Positions 19,099 through 26,486 of a DNA stretch of 64,000 bases are shown here, in pieces (the stretch's first letter is position 1; every line of letters starts with the position of its first letter). The stretch is from Thomasclavelia saccharogumia DSM 17460 (GTDB lineage: Bacteria; Bacillota_I; Bacilli_A; Erysipelotrichales; Coprobacillaceae), in contig NZ_JMLH01000006.1 of assembly GCF_000686665.1 (NCBI RefSeq), forward strand, positions 20,992-84,991, in the 5' to 3' direction. The notes under the pieces were generated by a model, which did not search any database, was not told where the DNA came from, and saw nothing but the letters and a program-made list of their open reading frames with translations. Position numbers and translations under genes: made by a program.

Positions 19099-20022
19099 AT
19101 GGCAAATGTAATTTTGAAACAGCATATACCCATTTTTGTTTCATCAACCTACGAAGATTTGATTCCATATCGTGATCAAGTTAAAGAAGTTATCGTTAGA
19201 TTAGAACAAATAGTAAAAGGAATGGAATATTTTGGTTCTAGTCCAAGTAATTCACTAGCAACCTGTTTATCTCAGGTAAGAGAAAGTAAAGTATTTATTT
19301 CAATCATTGCTATGCGTTATGGTTCAGTTCATGAAGAGTTTGATCTTTCCTATTCAGAACTAGAATATAATGAGGCTATAAAAAATAACGTTCCTACTCT
19401 AGTTTATATTTTGGATGATAATCATCCAATTCCTCCTAAATTTGTTGATACCGGAATTAAAGCAGAAAAATTGAAAAAAATACATACTGTTAGTTTTTTT
19501 ACTACACCTGAGGATTTAAGAGATAAAGTTAGTAGAGATCTAGTAGATACTTTAAGCGGATTAGAGGAAAAAATTAAATTTGATATCGAAAGAAACCGTG
19601 AATTTGAAATAAAAAGTGAAAATTTAAATAAAGAGATCATTAATGAATTTTATCTTCGCCCTAAAAAACATGCTGGTAAAGAAGGAAAAATAAAATTGCA
19701 AATGGTTGATGAACCATTTACCGTAAAAAGTGAAATTGTAAATTCCATAGGTCTAACAATTGGTGATACGATCGGTCGAGAAGTAAATATTCTTGATTTT
19801 GAAACTAATGAAAATATTGGAAGAGAAACATCATATATTTATGCTGATGGAGAAAATGCTGACTGGTTGGAAAAACTGGCTGTTAATGATGTAGTAGAAG
19901 TAAAAGTTCGTTTGAATTACTGTGTTGTAAAAGAAAAAAGAACTGCTGATGGTGAAATCATCTCTGATTTAACTGATGTAGTGTATAATTGTTTGATTTT
20001 ATTAGAATTTGAAAAGAAATAA
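19099..20022 (+). CDS. DUF4062 domain protein
   Basis: A 307-residue soluble protein. Residues about 8-115 are a DUF4062 domain: PIFVSSTYEDLIPYRDQV, later FISIIAMRYGSVHEEFDLSY and SELEYNEAIKNNVPTLVYI. In known proteins DUF4062 is an N-terminal partner of signalling or STAND-type NTPase architectures, including defence-like ones, and is thought to be structurally TIR/SEFIR-like; its activity is not settled. Here no NTPase follows. Instead there is a charged helical linker (about 150-185) and a beta-rich C-terminal domain (about 190-307) I do not recognise. It has its own promoter and no operon partner. Function unknown. Confidence 0.75.
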   Translation: MANVILKQHIPIFVSSTYEDLIPYRDQVKEVIVRLEQIVKGMEYFGSSPSNSLATCLSQVRESKVFISIIAMRYGSVHEEFDLSYSELEYNEAIKNNVPTLVYILDDNHPIPPKFVDTGIKAEKLKKIHTVSFFTTPEDLRDKVSRDLVDTLSGLEEKIKFDIERNREFEIKSENLNKEIINEFYLRPKKHAGKEGKIKLQMVDEPFTVKSEIVNSIGLTIGDTIGREVNILDFETNENIGRETSYIYADGENADWLEKLAVNDVVEVKVRLNYCVVKEKRTADGEIISDLTDVVYNCLILLEFEKK

Positions 20023-20063
20023 TTTAAGATATATTATTTTGGAAAGGTATGCAGGTAAAGAAA

Positions 20064-20942
20064 ATGATTACATTAAAAAATGATTTTTTAGAAGTACAAT
20101 TAGCTAATAAAGGTGCTGAAATTATTAAAATTATTGGTCAAAAAGATCAAATAAATTATATGTGGCGTCGTGATCCGATTCAATGGGGGAGTAGTGCACC
20201 AGTTTTATTTCCGATAGTTGGCGCTTTACAAAATAATGAATGTCGTATCGATGGTAAGACATACAGTATGACGCAACATGGTTTTTCACGTCATAATGAA
20301 TATCAGGCAAATCAAATTAGTGACCAGAAAGTAGTTTTTACACTTACATCAAATGAAGAGATCGTTAAACAATATCCATATTTATTTAAATTAGATGTTA
20401 TTTATACTTTAAATGAGAATATTTTAACATGTAATTTTAAAGTAACAAATATTGATGAAAAAGAAATATATTTTCAAATTGGGGGACATCCAGCATTTGC
20501 TTGTCCATTTATGGAAAATGAATCTAGTAACGATTATTATTTGGAATTTAGTGAAAATGAAACTTTGGCACGTAAAATTTTGAATCTTGAAAAAAAGGGA
20601 ATCACTCATGAAACAGAAAGTTTTTTAGATAATGAAAGAAGATTTTTTATTCGTCAAAAATTGTTCAGTAATGATACGATCATCTTAGAAAATTTTAAAT
20701 CGAAAAAAATTGCATTAAAATCTTTGAATCATGATAAATCATTGGTAGTTCATATGGACGGTTTTAAACACTTAGGAATATGGGCGGCTAAACATGTAGG
20801 TGGACTTGTTGCTATTGAACCTTGGTTTGGACATAGTGACTATGTCGATTTTACTGGGGAATTTAAAGATAAAGAAGGAATTATCGCTTTAAAACCTAAT
20901 GAAGTATTTGAAGCAGCATTAAAAATTGAAATCAACCAATAA
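20064..20942 (+). CDS. Aldose 1-epimerase family protein (LacX-like)
   Basis: Galactose-mutarotase-like protein of 292 residues. Matches to the family: ITLKNDFLEVQLANKGAEI at the start, GFSRHNEYQ (histidine motif, about 85), GGHPAFACPF (about 142-151) and IEPWFGHSDYVDF near the end. Such proteins interconvert sugar anomers, or act on hexose phosphates. ATG 20064 fits AGGTAAAG; the ATG at 20049 abuts its ribosome site and extends beyond the family start. No sugar operon is adjacent, so the substrate is unclear. Confidence 0.88.
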   Translation: MITLKNDFLEVQLANKGAEIIKIIGQKDQINYMWRRDPIQWGSSAPVLFPIVGALQNNECRIDGKTYSMTQHGFSRHNEYQANQISDQKVVFTLTSNEEIVKQYPYLFKLDVIYTLNENILTCNFKVTNIDEKEIYFQIGGHPAFACPFMENESSNDYYLEFSENETLARKILNLEKKGITHETESFLDNERRFFIRQKLFSNDTIILENFKSKKIALKSLNHDKSLVVHMDGFKHLGIWAAKHVGGLVAIEPWFGHSDYVDFTGEFKDKEGIIALKPNEVFEAALKIEINQ

Positions 20943-20968
20943 TGACAAAAATTTTATGATCTACAAAT

Positions 20969-20974
20969 TATAAT
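20969..20974 (+). promoter_or_regulatory. -10 element placed for a leaderless transcript
   Basis: TATAAT ends 6 bases before the ATG at 20981, so transcription would begin at or next to the start codon. No ribosome binding site lies before that ATG. No good -35 is seen at 17 bases. Confidence 0.35.
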
Positions 20975-20980
20975 CTAATT

Positions 20981-21154
20981 ATGAAAATAAAAATAATTGA
21001 AAAAACTCATGAATTAGATTTAGAAGATGAAATCAATGAATTTATCGCTAAAAAAGATCCTAAAATCTTAGCAATTCATTATCAAGTAGCAATGACTTTT
21101 TCTAGTGAGCTAGAATATAGTTTTAGCTGTTTGATCGAATATGAGGATAAATAA
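20981..21154 (+). CDS. Cse60-like small sporulation protein
   Basis: A 57-residue open frame beginning MKIKIIEKTHELDLEDEINE and ending CLIEYEDK. It resembles the Cse60 family: a short N-terminal strand, the D-L-E-D-x-I-N-E-F motif, then an IHYQV strand and a hydrophobic C-terminus. Cse60 of Bacillus is expressed under mother-cell sporulation control; function unknown. There is no Shine-Dalgarno sequence, and a terminator overlaps the stop codon. Coding evidence is family likeness plus codon use. Confidence 0.65.
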   Translation: MKIKIIEKTHELDLEDEINEFIAKKDPKILAIHYQVAMTFSSELEYSFSCLIEYEDK

Positions 21155-21171
21155 TTATTTATCCTTTTTTT
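21145..21171 (+). terminator. Perfect palindromic terminator overlapping the cse60-like stop
   Basis: GGATAAATAATTATTTATCC (21145-21164) is a perfect 20-base palindrome followed by seven Ts; the TAA stop lies within the stem. Confidence 0.88.
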
Positions 21172-21217
21172 GAATAGTTTCTTTAAAACTGCTAAAACTA
21201 GTAATGGAGGTGATTCC

Positions 21218-21367
21218 ATGGCAAAAGATGTATGTTGTCATGTTGACAATTGTGTATACAATCATAATTGTAAGTGTGATGCCCAAGAAATTACAGTATG
21301 TAATTGTAGATGTAATGAAGCAAAAGAAGTTAAAGAAACTGCTTGTGAAACTTTTAAATGTAGATAG
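21218..21367 (+). CDS. DUF1540 small cysteine-rich protein
   Basis: A 49-residue protein with the DUF1540 pattern CCHVDNCVYNHNCKCDA, then CNCRCN, CETFKC. The conserved cysteines (ten or so) suggest metal binding. DUF1540 proteins are common in spore formers and in Clostridia; role unknown. GGAGGTG precedes the ATG at ideal spacing. Monocistronic, with a terminator directly after. Confidence 0.9.
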   Translation: MAKDVCCHVDNCVYNHNCKCDAQEITVCNCRCNEAKEVKETACETFKCR

Positions 21368-21390
21368 GAACTTCGGTTCCTATTTATTTT
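21364..21390 (+). terminator. Terminator with UUCG tetraloop
   Basis: ATAGGAAC (21364-21371), loop TTCG, GTTCCTAT (21376-21383), then a T-rich run. Confidence 0.85.
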
Positions 21391-21406
21391 ATTGTTTTAT
21401 AAAAAG

Positions 21407-21415
21407 TGCTATAAT
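21407..21415 (+). promoter_or_regulatory. Extended -10 promoter of the lipoprotein gene
   Basis: TGcTATAAT at 21407-21415 with no good -35. The predicted start near 21422 would leave about 10 bases before ATG 21432, which includes GGTGA. Confidence 0.5.
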
Positions 21416-21431
21416 GGTTACGGTGAAGAAT

Positions 21432-21935
21432 ATGAAAAGAATTGTTTTTATTATTATATGTAGTATATTGTTGACAGGCTGTTTTAATAATAGCTTAGAC
21501 GATGATAAAAATGATAAATTATATAAACAATATAAAATATATGAAGAGATGCTCAATGAGTCTAAAAACTATCAGGATGGTAGTGATGAGTTTTCAATCA
21601 GATTAATTATCAATAAAATAGATGATGAGACAAATCGCTATGATGTTGTTATTGACAGTCCTAAAATAAATATGTATCATTTACAAGCAATCGCAAAAGT
21701 TGAACAAGATGAAAGTGCGAGTTTACCTAATTTAGGAATTCTTGAAGATGATGTATTTTCACTCGTCCCTAATGTTATAGATAAAGAAAAAGGAATTTAT
21801 AAAGGTGTAAATTTATCTGGGATCACGACAAAAAAAGAGTTTAATGTATTAGTTTATTTAACTTTTTATAACGATGAAAATGGTAAAGAAAAAGAAGAGA
21901 GGTTTATAAGATTATATGGTAATGCGATTAGATAA
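21432..21935 (+). CDS. Putative lipoprotein of unknown function
   Basis: A 167-residue protein with a signal peptide MKRIVFIIICSILLTGC: the lipobox LLTG^C puts the modified cysteine at about residue 17. The mature part is charged and contains YDVVIDSPKINMYHLQAIAK and a strand-rich C-terminal half (FNVLVYLTFYNDENGKEK). It would sit on the outer face of the membrane. I do not recognise the family. Its end overlaps the start of the rsuA-type gene. Confidence 0.8.
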   Translation: MKRIVFIIICSILLTGCFNNSLDDDKNDKLYKQYKIYEEMLNESKNYQDGSDEFSIRLIINKIDDETNRYDVVIDSPKINMYHLQAIAKVEQDESASLPNLGILEDDVFSLVPNVIDKEKGIYKGVNLSGITTKKEFNVLVYLTFYNDENGKEKEERFIRLYGNAIR

Positions 21936-22635
21936 ATTGTTAGCTAATTATGGAATGGGAACTAGAAAAGAGGTCAAAGCTTTTATTAGAAAAGGATATG
22001 TTACAGTAAATGGAGAAATAATAAAAAAAGATGACTATAAAGTTGATTATGAAAAAGATATAATTGTTTTTGATGGTGAAAAGGTCAATTATCGGCCTTA
22101 TGTATATATAATGCTTAATAAACCACAAGGATATGTTAGTGCTACCAAAGATAATGTTCATCCTACTGTAATAGATTTAATCATTGGTTATGAAAATTAT
22201 GATTTATTTCCAGTTGGAAGATTAGATATTGATACAGAAGGTTTGTTGTTAATAAGCAATGATGGTGATTTTGCTCATAAATTGATGGCACCTAGTCGAA
22301 ATCATTCTAAAATATATATAGCTGAAGTTGAAGGAATCATGAATGAAAATGATATTGCTGCTTTTAAAGAAGGAATTGTTTTAGATAATGGTTATAAATG
22401 TAAAAAAGCTAATTTACAAATACTAGAAACTGGTGAAGCTTTTTGTAAGGTACAAATTGAAATTTTTGAGGGCAAATTTCATCAGGTGAAAAAGATGGTT
22501 GAAGCCTGTGGCAAACATGTAACATATTTGAAGCGCTTAAAAATTAAAGATTTATCATTAGATCGTAGTTTAGAATTAGGTGATTTTCGTGAACTTACTG
22601 ATGAGGAATTGGTCGACTTGATGAATGATTTATGA
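21916..22635 (+). CDS. Pseudouridine synthase, RsuA/RluB family
   Basis: S4 RNA-binding domain (MRLDKLLANYGMGTRKEVK) followed by the synthase domain with the catalytic motif GRLDIDTEGLLLISNDGD (Asp at about residue 104) and KFHQVKKM. Members convert a uridine in 16S or 23S rRNA; the length (239) fits the 16S enzyme RsuA. Start could be ATG 21916 or 21922; both overlap the lipoprotein gene, and GAGAGG fits 21916 better. Confidence 0.9.
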   Translation: MVMRLDKLLANYGMGTRKEVKAFIRKGYVTVNGEIIKKDDYKVDYEKDIIVFDGEKVNYRPYVYIMLNKPQGYVSATKDNVHPTVIDLIIGYENYDLFPVGRLDIDTEGLLLISNDGDFAHKLMAPSRNHSKIYIAEVEGIMNENDIAAFKEGIVLDNGYKCKKANLQILETGEAFCKVQIEIFEGKFHQVKKMVEACGKHVTYLKRLKIKDLSLDRSLELGDFRELTDEELVDLMNDL

Positions 22636-22667
22636 TAGAATATGCATATATGTAAAGGGGAGTAGTA

Positions 22668-23321
22668 ATGCGACTTAGAAATAATCCAAAGGCTTATGAT
22701 ATAATGAATGAAAATACTGATTTTGTTGTAATCGAGCCGGAAAAGTTTAAAAATAAATGGAAAGAAATTTTTGGTAATGATAATCCAATTTATATTGAAA
22801 TTGGTATGGGCAAAGGTGATTTTATTTATGAAAATGCTCGTTGTAATCCAAATATCAACTTTATTGGAATTGAAAAATATCCAAGTGTATTAGCTGCTGC
22901 TATTAATAAAATTAATATGCAGGAAACAAAAATTACTAATCTACGCTTAATGCGTTATGATGCAATTTTATTAGGTGATGTTTTTAATGAGAATGAAGTT
23001 GATAAGATTTATTTGAATTTTAGTGATCCATGGCCTAAAAACCGCCATGAAAAAAGAAGATTGACTTCTAGTAAATTTTTAGATGTTTATCATAAAATAT
23101 TAGTAAATGATGGTGTGATTGAATTTAAAACAGATAATCGTGGTCTGTTTGAATATTCTTTAGTTTCATTGAATCAGTATCCATTAGATTTAGAAACTGT
23201 AAATCTTGATTTGCATCACAGTCCTGAAAATGAAACTAATATTATGACTGAATATGAACGTAAATTTTGTAAGAAAGGCCCAATTTATAAATTGGTTGCG
23301 AGGTATCGAGAAAATGGATAA
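22668..23321 (+). CDS. trmB: tRNA (guanine-N7)-methyltransferase
   Basis: Methylates G46 of tRNA with SAM. The 217-residue protein has IEIGMGKGDFI (SAM site), YLNFSDPWPKNRHEKRRLTS and ...TEYERKF near the end. AAAGGGGAG precedes the ATG. Its last 8 bases overlap the thioredoxin-like gene. Confidence 0.95.
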   Translation: MRLRNNPKAYDIMNENTDFVVIEPEKFKNKWKEIFGNDNPIYIEIGMGKGDFIYENARCNPNINFIGIEKYPSVLAAAINKINMQETKITNLRLMRYDAILLGDVFNENEVDKIYLNFSDPWPKNRHEKRRLTSSKFLDVYHKILVNDGVIEFKTDNRGLFEYSLVSLNQYPLDLETVNLDLHHSPENETNIMTEYERKFCKKGPIYKLVARYRENG

Positions 23322-23634
23322 GTTAATTGAAATTAAAACACTTGAAGAATTTGACAAAGTTAGAGTGGGTAAAACAATTATCATGTTTACAGCTGACTGG
23401 TGTCCAGATTGTATGTTTGTTAAACCTTTTATTGGCGATATTGTTGATGCTAATCCAGAATTTAAATTTTATTTAATAAATCGTGATAATTTATTAGATT
23501 TATGTAAAGATTTAGATATTTTAGGAATTCCTTCTTTTGTAGGATATGAAGATGATAAAGAAATTGGACGCTTTGTAAGTAAACTTCGCAAAACTAAAGA
23601 AGAAATTCAAACATTTATAGATAGTTTAAAGTAA
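23314..23634 (+). CDS. Thioredoxin-family protein (YtpP-like)
   Basis: A 106-residue thioredoxin fold with active site FTADWCPDCMFVKPF (CPDC instead of the usual CGPC) and the cis-proline segment LGIPSFVGY. The order trmB-like / ytpP / ytpR matches the Bacillus ytpPQR neighbourhood, where YtpP is proposed as a low-molecular-weight thiol oxidoreductase. The ATG at 23314 overlaps trmB; no better start is available. Confidence 0.88.
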   Translation: MDKLIEIKTLEEFDKVRVGKTIIMFTADWCPDCMFVKPFIGDIVDANPEFKFYLINRDNLLDLCKDLDILGIPSFVGYEDDKEIGRFVSKLRKTKEEIQTFIDSLK

Positions 23635-23645
23635 GAGGTGTAGAG

Positions 23646-24245
23646 ATGTTATTTCATGGATTTTATAATCATGGTCATATCGGTGATATAATGTTAGCTA
23701 GATGTAATGAAGGTAAGACATTCAGTTATGATAAATATGATGACCTAGTTGTTTTGAAAGATAAAAAGGATAAAGTTATTGGTTATAATTTATTAAATGC
23801 CAGTAAATATTTAGGAGAAATTAATGATGGATTGATCAAATTTAGTGATGCACAGATAGAGGCTTTTAATCAACTTTTAAATAAATATGAATTAGAACCA
23901 GTAGTCTTAGATAAAACTCCACGTTTTATCGTTGGAGAAATCATTTCAATGTGCGATCACCCTGATTCAGATCATTTGCATATTTGTCAGGTGGATTTAA
24001 AGGATACAAAGACACAGATCGTTTGTGGGGCTCCAAATGTTGAAGCAGGACAAAGAGTTGTTGTTGCGACAGTGGGTGCAGTCATGCCCAGCGGTTTAAT
24101 AATCAAACCATCAAAATTGCGCAAAGTAGATTCAAATGGAATGATTTGTTCTGCACGTGAGTTAGGTTTACCAAATGCTCCTCAAGTTCGTGGTATTCTT
24201 GTATTAGACAAAGATAAGTATGATATCGGAGATTCTTTTTTCTAG
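23646..24245 (+). CDS. ytpR: YtpR-type tRNA-binding domain protein
   Basis: N-terminal DUF4479 domain (about 1-85) and a C-terminal EMAP/PheT-like tRNA-binding OB domain (FIVGEIISMCDHPDSDHLH, QIVCGAPNVEAGQRVVVA, LRKVDSNGMICSARELGL); 199 residues. It resembles the N-terminal part of phenylalanyl-tRNA synthetase beta. Function not defined; it may bind tRNA or structured RNA. Confidence 0.9.
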   Translation: MLFHGFYNHGHIGDIMLARCNEGKTFSYDKYDDLVVLKDKKDKVIGYNLLNASKYLGEINDGLIKFSDAQIEAFNQLLNKYELEPVVLDKTPRFIVGEIISMCDHPDSDHLHICQVDLKDTKTQIVCGAPNVEAGQRVVVATVGAVMPSGLIIKPSKLRKVDSNGMICSARELGLPNAPQVRGILVLDKDKYDIGDSFF

Positions 24246-24260
24246 AAAAGGAGGGTAAGT

Positions 24261-24941
24261 ATGTTTAGAGGTTTATTTAAAAAACATGAGCAGGATGATG
24301 ATATTTTTGAAGTCGATCCAGTTGTTGAACAGCGTCGAAAAGAAAAGTTTAGTACGCCATTGATTTATGATGAAGAGTTTAAAGAAGAAGTTAGCGAAGC
24401 TGAAGAAAAACCTGTAGCTAAACCTAAAGCAAAATCAAAAACTGTTGAAACAAAACCGGTAGTTGAAGAAAAGCCTAAACCTGTTTATCAAATGAGCGAA
24501 GTCATTTCACCAATGAATGGTATTACAAAAAGAAAAGAAGAAGAAAAAACTGTTAAAACGAAAAAAACTGTTAAACCAAAGAAGAAAAAGAATAACGACC
24601 AGTTAGTGCCGGTATTGAGTCCATATTTTGGTAATTATGAAGAAAAACCAGTTGTTGAATCAGAAGCAAAATTAACTTCAATCAATGAAGAAAAAGCGAA
24701 AAAAAAGAAATCTAAAGAAATTGAAAAGTTACCAACAGTGGAGGAAAACTTACGAAATATAGCTAAAATAGTTGAAGAGGAAAAAGATCAGTTAAAAATT
24801 ATCGAAGAAAGAACTGGGGAGTTTAAACTTGATTTTAGTACTAATGAACTTGAAAAACAAAATTCTTTAATTGATGAAATTGATGATGATATGTCTTTAG
24901 ATGAATTGATGAGTTTGTATGAAAAAAAATTTAAGGATTAA
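24261..24941 (+). CDS. Lysine/glutamate-rich unknown protein with two SP..G motifs
   Basis: A 226-residue, highly charged, probably disordered protein without membrane segments. After AAAGGAGGG it begins MFRGLFKKHEQDDDIFEVDP. Two short motifs recur in a low-complexity K/E/P background: VISPMNG (about residues 81-87) and VLSPYFG (about 118-124), i.e. [VI]-[IL]-S-P-x-x-G. The C-terminal 60 residues may form a coiled coil or helical tail ending MSLDELMSLYEKKF. Such repeated linear motifs suggest a docking or scaffold protein; no function is known to me. It lies between ytpR and acpS, 2 bases before acpS. Confidence 0.75.
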   Translation: MFRGLFKKHEQDDDIFEVDPVVEQRRKEKFSTPLIYDEEFKEEVSEAEEKPVAKPKAKSKTVETKPVVEEKPKPVYQMSEVISPMNGITKRKEEEKTVKTKKTVKPKKKKNNDQLVPVLSPYFGNYEEKPVVESEAKLTSINEEKAKKKKSKEIEKLPTVEENLRNIAKIVEEEKDQLKIIEERTGEFKLDFSTNELEKQNSLIDEIDDDMSLDELMSLYEKKFKD

Positions 24942-24943
24942 AA

Positions 24944-25267
24944 ATGATTAAGGGTATTGGTTGCGATATTGTTGATTTAAATCGGATAAATGATAAATTG
25001 GCTAATAAGATTTTAACTGCAAAAGAACTAAAAATATATGAAAATAAAAAAACATCTAAGCAAAAGCGTGAGTTTTTAGGAGGACGTTTTGCTGGAAAAG
25101 AAGCATTTTTTAAAGCTGTAGGAATTGATCAGGGTTTGGATACTTTTTGTGACATTGAGATATTAAATGATGCTAAAGGGAAGCCATATCTTAATTATCC
25201 CAATTCTTTTATTTCGATTGCTCATGAAAATGATTATGCCATCGCTTATGTAGTTGTAGAAGCTTGA
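24944..25267 (+). CDS. acpS: Holo-[acyl-carrier-protein] synthase
   Basis: Transfers 4'-phosphopantetheine from CoA to acyl carrier protein. The 107-residue protein has IKGIGCDIVDLNRI at the N-terminus and GGRFAGKEAFFKAVG (about residues 46-60), both with the metal-binding acidic residues. Last gene of the rsuA-acpS cluster, with a terminator after it. Confidence 0.95.
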   Translation: MIKGIGCDIVDLNRINDKLANKILTAKELKIYENKKTSKQKREFLGGRFAGKEAFFKAVGIDQGLDTFCDIEILNDAKGKPYLNYPNSFISIAHENDYAIAYVVVEA

Positions 25268-25290
25268 TTATTATTGATATATACTTATGT

Positions 25291-25320
25291 AAATAACCTG
25301 AATACAGGTTATTTTTATTT
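25291..25320 (+). terminator. Terminator after acpS
   Basis: AAATAACCTG (25291-25300), loop AATA, CAGGTTATTT (25305-25314), then TTATTT. Confidence 0.9.
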
Positions 25321-26486
25321 ATATACCAAATTTTTTATGTTATTTTTAGGAACTATACTTTTTTTGTTGCTAAAAAAAAGAATGTGTGGATTTTGTTTTG
25401 GGGTATATAGTTAATATATAAATAGTGTTGATGGTTTAAAAAATTTAATTCTATACGGGGAGCTTATGTATGAAGATGTGTATTTTTTTGAAAATAATAC
25501 TACAATGGAATAAATGAAGATGCTGGTTCTTCATTTTAATTATTAGTATTTCTGTCAAAAAAAGTGCATATTCTAAAAGTTTAGATTTAAAAAGCAAATT
25601 TTTAATTTTAAATGAAAGATGATTTTTAATAGTGTAATTATTTATGAGATTAATTTAAAATTGATAAATAATGATTAAACTTAATGATAGTAATAGATCC
25701 TTGTTGTTTTGCAACCTCAATTAGTGGAATTGTTACTTTTTTGTATGAAAAAGATTTTTAGTGAATCAATCAAAATAGCAGGAAAATGTAAATGGGATAA
25801 TAATTATATAAAATATAGAAATTATAATAAATTAACTTTTTGACACTGATTCTTTGTAAAGGTCTAATTATATTGAAGAATAATTGACAGGTATTATAGT
25901 TCTTTGAAAAGTGAATGAAAATGTATACTGAAAACAAGTTTAGTAGTTTTTATTTAATAAAATCACTATTGTACTAAATAAAAATGTTTTCGGTTAAAAG
26001 TTACTCAAGTAACTCTCTTATACAAGTATTAGATAGAATATTTATTGAAAGTAAGATAATGTAGTTTTTATTTTTGATAGAATTTTTAGAGTGCCATATT
26101 TAAGTTATTATGCATAAAAAATATATTAAAATAAGAGAGCTAGTTTTAGGAGGTGACTCTTTTTGTTATCCACACTATTGATTAAGTTTTAATTATTAAT
26201 TAACTGTTTTCTTTTATTTCTGTTAATAGAATACTAATGTATTTTTATTTATAGAATATTGCTAAAAGATTAGTTGTTTTTTATTTTGGGTAAAAGAGGA
26301 AATATGTATATTTTTATTAAGAGGCAATAACCAGCAAGATATCAAGAATTGATGAAAATTTGAATTATTGATTTTTTTATTGCTATTAAAACGAACAATA
26401 GAAACAAATCATATACATCACTTTTATAATGTAATTAAAATTTAGAGAAAGGGAAAGGTATACAAAATATACCAAAAGTATAATTT
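25321..26486. other. 1.2-kb gap without a recognisable gene
   Basis: Very AT-rich, with stops in all frames. It holds an imperfect inverted repeat (25927-25936 plus 25939-25945 against 25972-25978 plus 25985-25994; outer arms ACTGAAAACA and TGTTTTCGGT), a 16-base dyad AGTTACT-CA-AGTAACT at 25999-26014 and a possible -10 TATAAT at 26425-26430 for the gene that follows. No protein remnant is recognised. Confidence 0.5.
26457..26473 (+). promoter_or_regulatory. Hairpin between purine-rich ribosome site and start codon
   Basis: GGTATA (26457-26462) and TATACC (26468-26473) pair around CAAAA. The stem takes up the end of AAAGGGAAAGG (26448-26458), and the ATG lies 28 bases after that site. Folding may hide the site or shorten the effective distance; either would affect translation of the surface protein. 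Confidence 0.45.
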
